From positions 1-64,000 of the forward strand of contig JALGSV010000008.1 of assembly GCA_029821755.1 (NCBI GenBank): a stretch of DNA of 64,000 nt, written 5' to 3'. The position numbers and the translations under genes were made by a program. A model generated the notes under the pieces. It made no database searches. It was not told where the DNA came from and saw nothing but the letters and a program-made list of their open reading frames with translations. The stretch comes from Candidatus Zipacnadum vermilionense (GTDB lineage: Bacteria > Armatimonadota > Zipacnadia > Zipacnadales > Zipacnadaceae). Shown here in pieces: positions 8,169 to 16,439 of the stretch; the first letter of the stretch is position 1; every line of letters starts with the position of its first letter.

Positions 8169-9360
8169 CCCCCTCGGACCCCCATAGGTGCGCCAGGCTA
8201 TCGCGATAGGAGGCCACGTTGTCGAGCACCTGCGCGAGGCTGTCGCCGCCAAACATCTCCCGTGCCGTCTGGGCCAGGACGATACACACCATGGCCTCCG
8301 CCACCACTAGCGCCGCCGGAACCGCGCAGACATCGGACCGCTCCACGTGCGCCGTCACTGGCCGGCCCGTGTCCAGGTCCACCGAAGGCAGCGCGCTGAG
8401 CAGGGTCGGGATGGGCTTCATGGCAGCCTCAACGATGATCGGCTCACCGTTCGACACGCCACCCTCCAGGCCGCCGGCGTGATTGGTAAGACGAGCGAAA
8501 GGCCAGTCAGGCCGCGCCGCGTCTGGCAGGATCGGGTCGTGTACCTGCGACCCCGACAGGGCCGCGGCCTGGCGCCCCAGACCGACCTCCACGCTCTTGA
8601 TCGCGGGGATGGACATCAGCGCCTGGGCCAGGCGCCCGTCGAGCCGCTCTTCCCAGGTGACGTAGGAACCCAGGCCAGGGGGTACGCCGAGGGCCTCCAC
8701 GCGCACCCGACCGCCGACAGAGTCGCCGCGCTCGCGTGCCTGGTCGATCGCCGACCGCATGCTCGCAGCCGCCGCCTCGTCAGCGCAGCCGACGTCGGAC
8801 TCCTGCGCCCGCTGCCAGACCTCCGGCTCTGCCTCCGGTTGCGAGGGGCATTCCACCCCGGCGATGGCTGCGACGTATCCGCCCACTCGCATGCCCAGGG
8901 CCCGCAGAAACTGCCGACAGGCCGCTCCCACCGCCACGCGGGCCGCCGTCTCCCGGGCGCTAGCCCGCTCCAGCACATTGCGGATATCGCGGTGACCGTA
9001 CTTGGCCAGGCCTGCTAGGTCGGCGTGCCCTGGGCGGGGGAGCCGAATCGGATCCCCCGGGGCTCCGTCGGCACACTCCTCGACGCTCATCCGCTCCCGC
9101 CAGTTCTCCCAGTCACGATTGGCCAACGACAGGGCTAGCGGGGAACCGAGCGTCAGCCCGCCCCGCACCCCGGCGCTAATTTCAATGGTGTCCCGCTCGA
9201 TCTGCATCCGCCCGCCTCGGCCATAGCCCCGCTGTCGACGGGCCAGGTCGGCGTTGATTGCCTCAGCGGACAGGGGCAGGCCCGCGGGCAGACCCTCCAC
9301 GATCGCGCTCAGGCGCGGGCCGTGCGATTCCCCTGCCGTCATGTAGCGCAGACCGGGCAC
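8161..9360 (-). CDS. aroC: Chorismate synthase
   Basis: Catalyses the last common step of aromatic biosynthesis, 5-enolpyruvylshikimate-3-phosphate to chorismate, using reduced FMN. About 399 residues. Family signatures visible: TAGESHGPRLSAIVEGLPAG at the N-terminus, RRQRGYGRGGRM, GxxTLGSPLAL, GHADLAGLAKYGHRDIRNVL with ERASARETA after it, and a C-terminal GGVSNGEPIIVEAAMKPIPT. The GTG at 9360 is chosen because AAGGAG lies nine bases upstream (9370-9375) and this gives the usual short N-terminus before LRYMTAGESHG. An earlier GTG at 9390 sits inside a hairpin. It leads the operon with aroKB and probably the downstream PASTA/sigma genes. Confidence 0.95.
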   Translation of the reverse strand: MPGLRYMTAGESHGPRLSAIVEGLPAGLPLSAEAINADLARRQRGYGRGGRMQIERDTIEISAGVRGGLTLGSPLALSLANRDWENWRERMSVEECADGAPGDPIRLPRPGHADLAGLAKYGHRDIRNVLERASARETAARVAVGAACRQFLRALGMRVGGYVAAIAGVECPSQPEAEPEVWQRAQESDVGCADEAAAASMRSAIDQARERGDSVGGRVRVEALGVPPGLGSYVTWEERLDGRLAQALMSIPAIKSVEVGLGRQAAALSGSQVHDPILPDAARPDWPFARLTNHAGGLEGGVSNGEPIIVEAAMKPIPTLLSALPSVDLDTGRPVTAHVERSDVCAVPAALVVAEAMVCIVLAQTAREMFGGDSLAQVLDNVASYRDSLAHLWGSEGDE

Positions 9361-9379
9361 GGAAGGTATCTCCTTAGCA

Positions 9380-9413
9380 AAGAACGGCACCCCTGCATGA
9401 GCGTGCCGTTCTT
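9380..9413 (-). terminator. Intrinsic terminator or attenuator hairpin between pilQ and aroC
   Basis: A perfect 11-bp inverted repeat (AAGAACGGCAC / GTGCCGTTCTT) with a 12-base loop, ending in TTCTTT on the minus strand. It lies about 30 bases after the secretin stop and directly before the aroC ribosome-binding site. It may end the pilM-pilQ transcript, or act as an attenuator for the aro genes. Confidence 0.6.
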
Positions 9414-9443
9414 GGCGAACTTTTGAACCGACGCCGGGACTCG

Positions 9444-11168
9444 TTAGTCCCGCGGCAGCTCCCGGACGATGTGCGGCGTGACCAGGATAACCAGCTCGGA
9501 GTTCCGGTTGCTCATGGTCTTGCCCGTGAAGAGATTCCCGATGATCGGGATGCTGGACAGGAGCGGAGTCTTGTGCAAGCTGATCGAGTCGTTCTTGCGG
9601 ATCAGACCGCCGATGACCAGCGTCTCGTTGTCCGCCACGGTCACGCGGGTCATGACCGTCTGGGAGGTAACGATGGGCGTTGACTCTCCGTTGGGCCCCA
9701 CCACGGTTCCTACCTGGTCCTGAATCTGCGGCTCCAAATCCAGGGTGATGCTGTCGTCCTTGTTGATGCGTGGGGTGACGTACAGCGCGTTGGTCACGTC
9801 GACCTCGTCCACGGTGTAGTCCACCGTGCGGAAGCCGAACTCATTATAGGTGATGGTGGCCGAGTAGTACGGGATGGTGGTGCTGAACTCCACGGACGCC
9901 GGGAGGTTGTTCTGCGTGGTCACGCGCGGCTCGTTGATGACTTGCGCGCGGCCCTCGTTGAGCAGCGTACGCAGCTCGGCAGCGAACCGGCCGCGGGTAA
10001 AGCGTACCACGGTCAGACCCGTAGCTGGCGCCAGGCCCTCGTTGAAGAAGCCGAGGGAACCATTGTCCACGAACCAGTCGATGCCGAAGGCCTTGTCCAG
10101 GCTGGTCTCGATCTGCACGAACTTCGTGGAGATCTCCACCTGCTTAGTGGGCTGGTCAAGCAGGGCCAGAACTTCCTTGAACTGATCGATGGCCTCCTGG
10201 GTGCCGCGAACCAAGAGAACGTTGAGCGGCATGTAGGCGATAGGCGGGAGCATCCCATCAGGGAGCAGCTGCCCAAAACCACCTCCGCCAGCGCCACCGG
10301 CCCCTCCGAGGCCGCCGCTCGCTCCGCCCCCGAAGCCGCCCCCGAGGCCGCCACTCAGACCGCCGCTCAGACCGCCCCCGAAGCCGCCGCCGGCCGCACC
10401 GCCTCCAGAGAACCCGCCGAACTGGTAGTTGAAGCCACCCCTAGGCGACCCGGGCACGCCCATTTCGCTGAAGCCCGTCATACCTCGGTCCAGACCGCCG
10501 TTCATGCGCGAGCGGTTGTACGGATTGGGCCGCCACATGGTGGTCCCGTCGAATCCGCGGCTGTCCTGCACACGGCTCCCCCCGAACATCTCAGCCACTA
10601 CGCCCGCGTCAATGTAGTGGACCTCGAGGCTCGTGGTAGTGACACCGTTGACACTGCCGCTGGGAGGCTCGGGATTGCGGGTGCCGGGGCTCGGAGGCGG
10701 CGGATAAACGACCGGGCTGGGCCTCACTGTGCCGCCGGCGGGCATCGGGGGCACCACCGGCTTGACGGATTCAACTCCCACTCCAGGGCCACTGGTCACG
10801 GGTATGACCGTGTCGGGGCGAGAGGTCTTTATGATGTACCCGCCCGGCGTGTTGCCCAGATAGAGGTCCGCAGCTGCACAGATGGTGACCAGGGCCTCAT
10901 GCACCGTCACATCGCGGAGGTAGAAGTTCCCGATCTTGCCGGCAACGCTCTCGCCCCAGTTGATGTTTACGTCCCCCGCCTTGGCGATCATGCGGAGAAC
11001 TTCGGCGATGGACCCATCCTTCACCGTGATGTTGATGCGCAGATCATCATCGGCAGCGTCCGCCGCCAAGCAGGCGGTGACGGCAAGGAGGCCCACGAAC
11101 CCAACGAGTAGTGCTGCGGCGATTGCTGCGGTCTTCATGCTCCGGCCTCGAAGCCTTCCCGTACCCAT
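9444..11168 (-). CDS. pilQ: Type IV pilus secretin (PilQ-like)
   Basis: A 574-residue outer-membrane secretin through which the pilus fibre passes. Signal peptide to about residue 36, STN/N0 domain (about 43-113), Pro-rich linker (135-170), then an N1-like domain starting YIDAGVVAEMFGG. That domain is interrupted by a Gly-rich insertion of about 60 residues (238-299) before resuming at AYMPLNVLLVRG. The C-terminal secretin domain (345-574) includes VEISTKFVQIE, AQVINEPRVTTQNN and the hallmark TPLLSSIPIIGNLF. The ATG at 11168 follows GGGAGGG with five-base spacing. It is last in the pilMNOP operon. Size is smaller than proteobacterial PilQ, with no AMIN domains. Type II secretion is an alternative, but pilM and pilT in the same cluster favour a pilus. 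Confidence 0.92.
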   Translation of the reverse strand: MGTGRLRGRSMKTAAIAAALLVGFVGLLAVTACLAADAADDDLRINITVKDGSIAEVLRMIAKAGDVNINWGESVAGKIGNFYLRDVTVHEALVTICAAADLYLGNTPGGYIIKTSRPDTVIPVTSGPGVGVESVKPVVPPMPAGGTVRPSPVVYPPPPSPGTRNPEPPSGSVNGVTTTSLEVHYIDAGVVAEMFGGSRVQDSRGFDGTTMWRPNPYNRSRMNGGLDRGMTGFSEMGVPGSPRGGFNYQFGGFSGGGAAGGGFGGGLSGGLSGGLGGGFGGGASGGLGGAGGAGGGGFGQLLPDGMLPPIAYMPLNVLLVRGTQEAIDQFKEVLALLDQPTKQVEISTKFVQIETSLDKAFGIDWFVDNGSLGFFNEGLAPATGLTVVRFTRGRFAAELRTLLNEGRAQVINEPRVTTQNNLPASVEFSTTIPYYSATITYNEFGFRTVDYTVDEVDVTNALYVTPRINKDDSITLDLEPQIQDQVGTVVGPNGESTPIVTSQTVMTRVTVADNETLVIGGLIRKNDSISLHKTPLLSSIPIIGNLFTGKTMSNRNSELVILVTPHIVRELPRD

Positions 11169-11287
11169 GATAGCCCTCCCGGCACCGTATCATTCACTTG
11201 GCCCGCATCCGGGCGGTCCGCGCCCCAGGCCCCTCGTCGCGGGCCGCAGTCTGGGGGTTTGAGCGTTTATCAGACGAGCGCCACCGA

Positions 11288-12085
11288 CTAGTAGGTGCGG
11301 CCGCTGCCGATGTTGCTGGAGCGATTGCTCCGTCCGCTCCCAAATGAGCTCCCGCTGTTGTTGCTGCGGTTGCTCTGGTTACCGAACCTGTCGTTGCTGT
11401 TATTATTGTTGTTGTTGTAGCCGCCGCTGTCCCCGTAGCCGCCGCCGCCGTAGCCACCGCCACCGCTGCTGCTGATGTCATAGATAGCCTGTCCACCAAA
11501 CAACATTGCCACCAGCTCGGGGTTGATGTAGGTGGTCTCCAGGACGCGCAGATTCAGGTCCTTGAGGTCCAGCACGGTACCGCCGGAGGTCATAATCTGA
11601 CCCGGTGCCAGTGCGGCTCCCGCGGCTCCCGGCGCCATAGCGCCCGTCGGCACTCCCGGCACCGCGCCGGGCACTGCGGGCTGCCCGGGACGCCAGGGCG
11701 TCGGCGCACTTGCCGTCGGCGCGCCGCCCCAGGGATTGGTCGAGGGCCGGCTGCCTCCGGCCGCGCCGGAGCCCGCCGCTCCTTGCGCCTGGAACATATA
11801 AGCCCCGGTGTTGGGGTCCCGCATGGCGCGGACGTTCGCCGCCTTGGCCAGCGCCTGCACCGCCAACGCCGCCGAACCTACCGTCTGACGGACGGTCACC
11901 CGGGTATTGGCCAGGTTCGCCGGCAGGGAGTAGGTTATCCCATACTGCTGCTGCAGCACACGCAGCGCCACGCCCAGTGGCTGATCGTCGAACTGCAGCT
12001 CAATCTGGCCCTGCGCCCACACCAAGCCGGCGCTCATGACCAACACTGCCACCACCAATAATGCTCCACACATTCTCGTTCGCAT
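11288..12085 (-). CDS. Secretin N-domain-only protein (STN domain, Gly/Asn/Ser-rich tail)
   Basis: A 265-residue exported protein (signal peptide 1-25). Residues about 27-98 form an STN/N0-like domain (QFDDQPLGVALRVLQQQYGI, then a second helix). A Pro/Ala/Gly linker (100-165) leads to YINPELVAMLFGG (186-198), which aligns with YIDAGVVAEMFGG in the adjacent secretin. The protein then ends in a Gly/Tyr/Asn/Ser-rich low-complexity tail (206-265) instead of a beta-barrel. It therefore looks like a secretin paralogue that stops at the point where the real secretin has its Gly-rich loop. ATG at 12085 is supported by GGAGGAG with five-base spacing. It lies between pilP and pilQ, so a role in secretin assembly, plugging or lining is likely but unproven. 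Confidence 0.8.
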   Translation of the reverse strand: MRTRMCGALLVVAVLVMSAGLVWAQGQIELQFDDQPLGVALRVLQQQYGITYSLPANLANTRVTVRQTVGSAALAVQALAKAANVRAMRDPNTGAYMFQAQGAAGSGAAGGSRPSTNPWGGAPTASAPTPWRPGQPAVPGAVPGVPTGAMAPGAAGAALAPGQIMTSGGTVLDLKDLNLRVLETTYINPELVAMLFGGQAIYDISSSGGGGYGGGGYGDSGGYNNNNNNSNDRFGNQSNRSNNSGSSFGSGRSNRSSNIGSGRTY

Positions 12086-12238
12086 TCTGACTCCTCCTCG
12101 GATCCGCAAGCACTGACCTAGATTGACCCCTCCGCCCTGGGCCGGCGGAGAGCGCCTTTCCGCGTTGCGGGTTCAACCCCCTGACCAAATGCTACCTACG
12201 CTGGTAGTATACCACAAATCCGCGTCGACTGCACCTGC

Positions 12239-13132
12239 CTAGCGGGCGCTCTTGAGCGCCAGGCGCTGGGTGGCCGCCGGATTGCGTACGTTCTGAACGA
12301 CTACATAGCTGCGGCCAATCTCGATTACCTTCCAGCCCTCCACCACATCCCCGGGCCCGACCGTGCCGGTCTCGCCCTCGGGCGTCTCGTAGGTGGCGAG
12401 CGGGGAGCCCTTCGTCCACAGGATGCTACTGATGCGGAAGCCCGTCCCCGCACCCTCCTCGATCCGCTTGATCTCCTCGGCGCTCGGCGCCGGCGGCGGA
12501 TGCGGCGGCCGCTCGGGCGGCACGAACCCCTCGCGTAGGGTTATGGGCAGGTCTTGCCAGCTTGGCCCGTATCTCGTTGCGCCGGTCTTGAGTTCCTTCG
12601 GAGCTACTCCGTCTTCGCCGGGCAGCGCGAAGGGATTCTGACGTGACAGTTCTAGCGGGGGCTGCTCGGGGCCGGCGGGTGCAGCCGGCGCTGCCATTGC
12701 GGCACCACCAGCTGCGGGCATCGCGCCCATCCCAGGCGGCACCCCACCCAACCCAGGCGCGACCGGCATCCCACCCCCCGTCCCGGCCGGTATTCCACTC
12801 ATCCCGGAAGGCCCTCCAGGTACTCCAGATACTCCAGTCGCTCCGGCAGGTGCGCCCGGTGGCCCACCGGGTCCTCCGGGAGGCGCCGCGGGCGGTCCGG
12901 GTTGGGCCTCCGAGGGCGTTCCGCCGATCTGCATAGCCGGCAGGACAAACAAGAACAGGATCATCAGGGCCACGGCAAAAACGCCTATGCCACTGACCAT
13001 GACGATCTTGGTGCGGCGCTCGCGCACGGCGGGACTGGCGTCAGGCGCCCAGATACCCTCATTGATCCGTTGGCACAACCGGGCCAGTGGCTCTACCACG
13101 TGTTGACGTAGACTCTTGCGCAGGTTACTCAC
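12239..13132 (-). CDS. pilP: PilP-like pilus assembly protein with collagen-like linker
   Basis: About 297 residues. A cytoplasmic N-terminus precedes one membrane helix (IVMVSGIGVFAVALMILFLF and onward). A Gly/Pro-rich stretch of about 90 residues with many GxP/GPP triplets follows. The C-terminal domain (from EEIKRIEEGAGTGFRISSIL to YVVVQNVRN) has the short-strand pattern of the PilP/GspC homology region, which contacts the secretin N-domains. Assignment as PilP rests on position (after pilO, before pilQ) and this domain; classic PilP is a lipoprotein, and this one has a membrane anchor instead. The probable start is the GTG at 13132. It lacks a convincing ribosome-binding site and overlaps the stop of a 13-codon frame that does have one. 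Confidence 0.75.
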   Translation of the reverse strand: MSNLRKSLRQHVVEPLARLCQRINEGIWAPDASPAVRERRTKIVMVSGIGVFAVALMILFLFVLPAMQIGGTPSEAQPGPPAAPPGGPGGPPGAPAGATGVSGVPGGPSGMSGIPAGTGGGMPVAPGLGGVPPGMGAMPAAGGAAMAAPAAPAGPEQPPLELSRQNPFALPGEDGVAPKELKTGATRYGPSWQDLPITLREGFVPPERPPHPPPAPSAEEIKRIEEGAGTGFRISSILWTKGSPLATYETPEGETGTVGPGDVVEGWKVIEIGRSYVVVQNVRNPAATQRLALKSAR

Positions 13133-13166
13133 CGCCGTCGCCGCCCTTTGGCCCGACCTTGGGCAT
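13125..13166 (-). other. 13-codon leader frame with strong RBS overlapping pilP start
   Basis: Directly after the pilO stop, GGAAGG is followed seven bases later by an ATG opening MPKVGPKGGDGGE and a TAA. That stop overlaps the GTG of pilP in another frame. Either pilP translation is reinitiated from this mini-cistron, or the pilP N-terminus is displaced by a single-base frameshift or sequencing error; joined in frame, it would give a natural cytoplasmic N-terminus. Confidence 0.4.
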
Positions 13167-13178
13167 GGCAGCGCCTTC

Positions 13179-13907
13179 CTATTCGTCGGTGTCTTCACTA
13201 TCCGACTCGGGCTTCGGTTCCCTGGGCCCCGCGCCCAGACCTGGCGGGGCCTGGCGCGGCTGCGGACCCGCCTCAACCGCGGCCGGCGCCGCTCCGGGCG
13301 GGGTCTCCACGAGGAGGTAGAACTTCATGGGAATGGTAGCGATGAGGGTCGTGCCCGTTCCGCTCAGGGCCAGTCCCTCCACCGTCATGATGCGCGGGCA
13401 GTACTTGATGGATCGGTAGAACCGCTCCAATTGCTGCAGCGTTCCCTCCACCGTCAGGGTTACGCCGCCCTCCGGAATCGGCATGAAGCCCCCCGCGGGG
13501 GGTGTCGGCGGGGTGCCGGGCGGAGCGGGCATAGGCATGCCGGCAACGATGCGCAACCCGAAGGACCGCACAAAACGCTCGATCACGCTCGGCATCGTTA
13601 CGCGGTATTCCTGCCACAACGCGATCCATGCGGGAATGGGCGTATAGAAGGAGATGGGCGTGCTGCGCAGGGCCATGAGCTGGTTGAGGTCCATCTGGGC
13701 CCTCTGCCAGTCGACCACCGCAGCCTCGTATTCAGCCTTCTTCTTGTCCAGAGTCGCGGCCTTGGCCTGGTCCGTCTCCAGCTTCTCCTGCGCCGCCGTC
13801 AGCTCTTCTGACTTGGGCTTGATCATCAGGAAGAAACAGGCCGCGCTGAGGCCGATCAGCAGGACGATGCCGATGACGACGGTTACGATGGGTGGAATCT
13901 TACCCAT
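13179..13907 (-). CDS. pilO: PilO-like pilus assembly protein
   Basis: A 242-residue inner-membrane protein with a short cytoplasmic tail, one membrane helix (about 7-29), and a coiled-coil (about 31-75) rich in Lys/Glu/Ala. A periplasmic ferredoxin-like domain follows, ending with GVTLTVEGTLQQLERFYRSI and a TLIATIPMKFYLL strand. The last 35 residues are a Pro/acidic tail. PilO dimerises with PilN and ties the PilM-bound cytoplasmic side to PilP and the secretin. It sits between pilN and pilP with short gaps, in the canonical order. Confidence 0.88.
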   Translation of the reverse strand: MGKIPPIVTVVIGIVLLIGLSAACFFLMIKPKSEELTAAQEKLETDQAKAATLDKKKAEYEAAVVDWQRAQMDLNQLMALRSTPISFYTPIPAWIALWQEYRVTMPSVIERFVRSFGLRIVAGMPMPAPPGTPPTPPAGGFMPIPEGGVTLTVEGTLQQLERFYRSIKYCPRIMTVEGLALSGTGTTLIATIPMKFYLLVETPPGAAPAAVEAGPQPRQAPPGLGAGPREPKPESDSEDTDE

Positions 13908-13986
13908 AGGTACTGTCCTTCAACACTTGTCTGCCGAGATGGTTCCCGCCCCGGCGCTACATGCCTTCCTCCGCGTCCGCACTCTT

Positions 13987-14892
13987 CTAGGGTTTGGCGT
14001 CGTCAGTGTCCTCATCATCTGCGTCGCCGCCCTTGGTGCCGCCCGCCGGTGCTCCGGGAGGCCCCGGAGCGCCTGCGATGCCCGGCGGGGCTCCGGGAAA
14101 TCCACCAGGGCCCGCCGCTGCGGGGACCGCTGCGCCCTGCGGCGCAGGAACCTTGATCTGCCACGCGGGATTCAGGGCGGCGCTGATGGTTAAGGTCAGG
14201 ATTTCATCGGGAGAGCCAGGCGCTCCTCCGAGCGCCGGGCCGGGCCCTCCGGGCGCCCCGGGGGGCGCGCCCGCCATTCCCCGTGGGCCGCCGGGGGGGC
14301 CTCCCGGCATTCCCGCTAGGCCGCCGGGGGGCGGTCCCGGCACTCCCGGCATTCCCGCTGGGGGCCCCAGCGGCGCTCCGGGGCCTCCCGGCATCCCACC
14401 GCCAGCGCCACCGCCGCCCGGTAGGCCGCTGACGCTGATGCCGCTGATGACCGGGCAACGCAGCAAGTTGATAATGAACTTACCCGCCGCCACCGTCCCC
14501 TCTAGCCTCACTTCGAAACTCACGCTGTTCCCACTGACGGAGAACCGCGTCATCTGCGCGTCCCGAGAGATGTACTCGTTGATGTCGTGGAAAGCCTTCC
14601 AGTAGCCGCGCCCCGACTTGTCGGCCTCATCGGCGAAGTCCACCTTGGTCTTGATCGGGGCCAGTTCCGCTTGTTTGGCCTCGGCATCGCCGGTGTATTT
14701 GTCCACTTGCGTAAGCGTGGGCTGGAGGGCCTCGTCTTCCTCGGCAACCTTCTCGATCTGGGCGGACAGGGACTTGGCCTGGAACATCCAGCCGGCGCCT
14801 GCCAAAATCAGCAGCACCACCAGAAGGGCCAGAAGAGCTTTGTTCTTCCGGGCAATGGCGAAATGTCGGGGTAGCAGGTCTATTCTCAGCAC
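13987..14892 (-). CDS. pilN: PilN-like pilus assembly protein with collagen-like insert
   Basis: A 301-residue PilN homologue. It starts with the PilM-binding peptide MLRIDLLPRH, the usual INLLP-type motif, followed by a membrane helix (18-38), a coiled-coil (40-85) and a periplasmic domain (95-155). Unusually, residues 157-228 and 250-289 are Gly/Pro-rich with collagen-like GPP, GxP and GMP triplets, flanking a strand (ILTLTISAAL) that belongs to the ferredoxin-like fold. The protein ends in an acidic DADDEDTDD tail. Typical PilN proteins have about 180-210 residues, so the insertions add roughly 100. It belongs to the pilM-pilQ operon. Confidence 0.88.
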   Translation of the reverse strand: MLRIDLLPRHFAIARKNKALLALLVVLLILAGAGWMFQAKSLSAQIEKVAEEDEALQPTLTQVDKYTGDAEAKQAELAPIKTKVDFADEADKSGRGYWKAFHDINEYISRDAQMTRFSVSGNSVSFEVRLEGTVAAGKFIINLLRCPVISGISVSGLPGGGGAGGGMPGGPGAPLGPPAGMPGVPGPPPGGLAGMPGGPPGGPRGMAGAPPGAPGGPGPALGGAPGSPDEILTLTISAALNPAWQIKVPAPQGAAVPAAAGPGGFPGAPPGIAGAPGPPGAPAGGTKGGDADDEDTDDAKP

Positions 14893-15039
14893 TTTGCGCT
14901 TCTCCCCAGGGCGCCAAGCTGTGGCGTGGCTGCCACGGCGGGACGGGCTTCACCACCCGTCAGATCTCTGAGCGGGGCGGATGGCTCTGGTCTCGCGTCC
15001 GCTGCCGCGAACGCCGCCGTCCATGCGGCCCCCTCTGGG

Positions 15040-16350
15040 CTAGTCAATCATGTCGCGTAGGGCCAGCCCCACGGCTACGGCCATGTTCGGCCCGATGTCA
15101 CGCAGGTACTCCGGCGAAACGATCCCGTCGGTCTCAAGATGGTCGAAGGGGTTCGCCACCCGTGTATTGATGCCGGTTTCGGCTCCGATGAGCGGGGCGA
15201 TGCCCTGCAGGTGGGCGGTGCCCCCGCACAGGATGATCTCGGCCAGCACCTCGTTGCGGTGCTGGCGGCGGTAGAAATCAAGCGAGCGGCCGATCTCGGT
15301 GACCAAATCGTAGATGCGCTGCCCGACGGCCTCGCTGATGGCGCCGCGGGCATGCTGCACCTCGGGCGGCAGGTCAACGGGCGGCGGCGGGGCGGAAGCG
15401 GCGGCTGGCGTCGGTGGGGTGAGCGGAGCGGGGGCCTCCACCTCCAACTCCGTCGCCGGGATCGTCTCCAGGTCCTCGCCCAGCGGCGGCGGAGTCTCGG
15501 GACCGACCGACGACTCCTCGTACAGCGAATCAAAGACGCCGGAGGGTTCGGGCTCCTCGCCGACCACGGCCTCCTCAGGCGAGGCCTCGTAGACCATCTC
15601 GGACAGGTCGGCGAACTCGCGCTTGGCCTGCTCCGCCTGCTCTCGGCCCAGGCCGATTGCCTCCCGGATCGCGTCGGTGAAGCCCTCGCCCGCGGTGGGA
15701 ATGGTGCGCAGGAAGGTGGGCCAGCCGGCGCGGAAGATGTAGATGCCGGTGAAGGTGGCCCCCACGTCAATGATGATGATGCTGCGCTCCAGGTACTCGC
15801 CGCCCGGGAGGCCGATCAGCGCCCGTCCCAGGGCCATCGGCTCCACGTCGACATGCAGCGGCGTGAGCTTGGCGCCCTGCAGCGCCTGCACATGGGCGTT
15901 AATCATGTCCTCCTGCCCCACGGCGAGAAAGACCTCCATGTTTTCGGTCTCCGTCGCGCCCTCCGGTATAGGAAGGGGAGCAAAGTCGAAGATAACCTGG
16001 TCAACGGGGAAGGGGGTCTGGCGGTCCAACTCCCACTGCATCGCCTCGTCAAGTTCCTTGCCACTCATGCGGGGCATGGGAAAGACGCGGGCGACTACGG
16101 AGGTATCGCCGCCGACGGAGGCGACGACCTTGCGGGTGCCAACGCGCTTCTCAGAGAGGATGCCGCGCAGAACGTCCGCGACCGTCTCGGGATCCACCAC
16201 CACACCACCGGAGACGGCCCCGGAGGGGGTGGGCACGATGGCAGGCTCCGAAACGAGCTGAATACCAGCGCGCGTCAGGGAGAGTTCCACCAGCTTGATG
16301 GAATCGTTCCCGATATCCAGGCCCAGGACGTGGGTCGCGCCCTTAGCCAT
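15040..16350 (-). CDS. pilM: PilM, actin-like pilus assembly ATPase homologue
   Basis: A 436-residue cytoplasmic actin-like protein. Nucleotide-binding motifs are visible: GLDIGNDSIKLVEL (phosphate 1), IIDVGATFTGIYIF (phosphate 2) and IILCGGTAHLQGI (adenosine). PilM binds the N-terminal peptide of PilN and links the extension machinery to the envelope complex. An acidic/Pro-rich insertion of about 75 residues (255-332), beginning EASPEEAVVGEEPEPSG, is absent from standard PilM proteins of about 350 residues and is predicted to be disordered. The start has TAGGAGGAG upstream with good spacing. It is the first gene of the pilMNOP-STN-pilQ run and has a promoter about 60 bases upstream. Confidence 0.93.
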   Translation of the reverse strand: MAKGATHVLGLDIGNDSIKLVELSLTRAGIQLVSEPAIVPTPSGAVSGGVVVDPETVADVLRGILSEKRVGTRKVVASVGGDTSVVARVFPMPRMSGKELDEAMQWELDRQTPFPVDQVIFDFAPLPIPEGATETENMEVFLAVGQEDMINAHVQALQGAKLTPLHVDVEPMALGRALIGLPGGEYLERSIIIIDVGATFTGIYIFRAGWPTFLRTIPTAGEGFTDAIREAIGLGREQAEQAKREFADLSEMVYEASPEEAVVGEEPEPSGVFDSLYEESSVGPETPPPLGEDLETIPATELEVEAPAPLTPPTPAAASAPPPPVDLPPEVQHARGAISEAVGQRIYDLVTEIGRSLDFYRRQHRNEVLAEIILCGGTAHLQGIAPLIGAETGINTRVANPFDHLETDGIVSPEYLRDIGPNMAVAVGLALRDMID

Positions 16351-16409
16351 CGGCGGCTCCTCCTACAGTGAAGACAGCAACAGTTACTTGCACACCGGAT
16401 TTCCGCAAC

Positions 16410-16439
16410 AGTCTACTCCCTGACCGGCAGTTTTGTCAA
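16410..16439 (-). promoter_or_regulatory. Sigma-70-type promoter of the pilM operon
   Basis: On the minus strand TTGACA (16434-16439) is separated by 18 bases from TAGACT (16410-16415). It lies in the 270-bp space between the 1409-residue protein gene and pilM, with roughly 50 bases of leader before the pilM ribosome-binding site. The rest of that space (16440-16620) shows no gene and only a weak T-run near 16535. Confidence 0.6.

Noticed and set aside
9361..9390. Use of the GTG at 9390 as the aroC start
   Set aside because: It lies in the hairpin and would add ten residues not found in chorismate synthases; the GTG at 9360 has a proper ribosome-binding site.
10250..10450. CRISPR-like or repeat array in the Gly-rich part of pilQ
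   Set aside because: The regularity comes from Gly codons in a coding low-complexity loop, with no spacers or direct-repeat structure.
14018..14600. Long plus-strand Gly/Pro/Ala-rich open frame opposite pilN
   Set aside because: It is the antisense shadow of the collagen-like repeat; PilN domains on the minus strand are clearly the real coding sequence.
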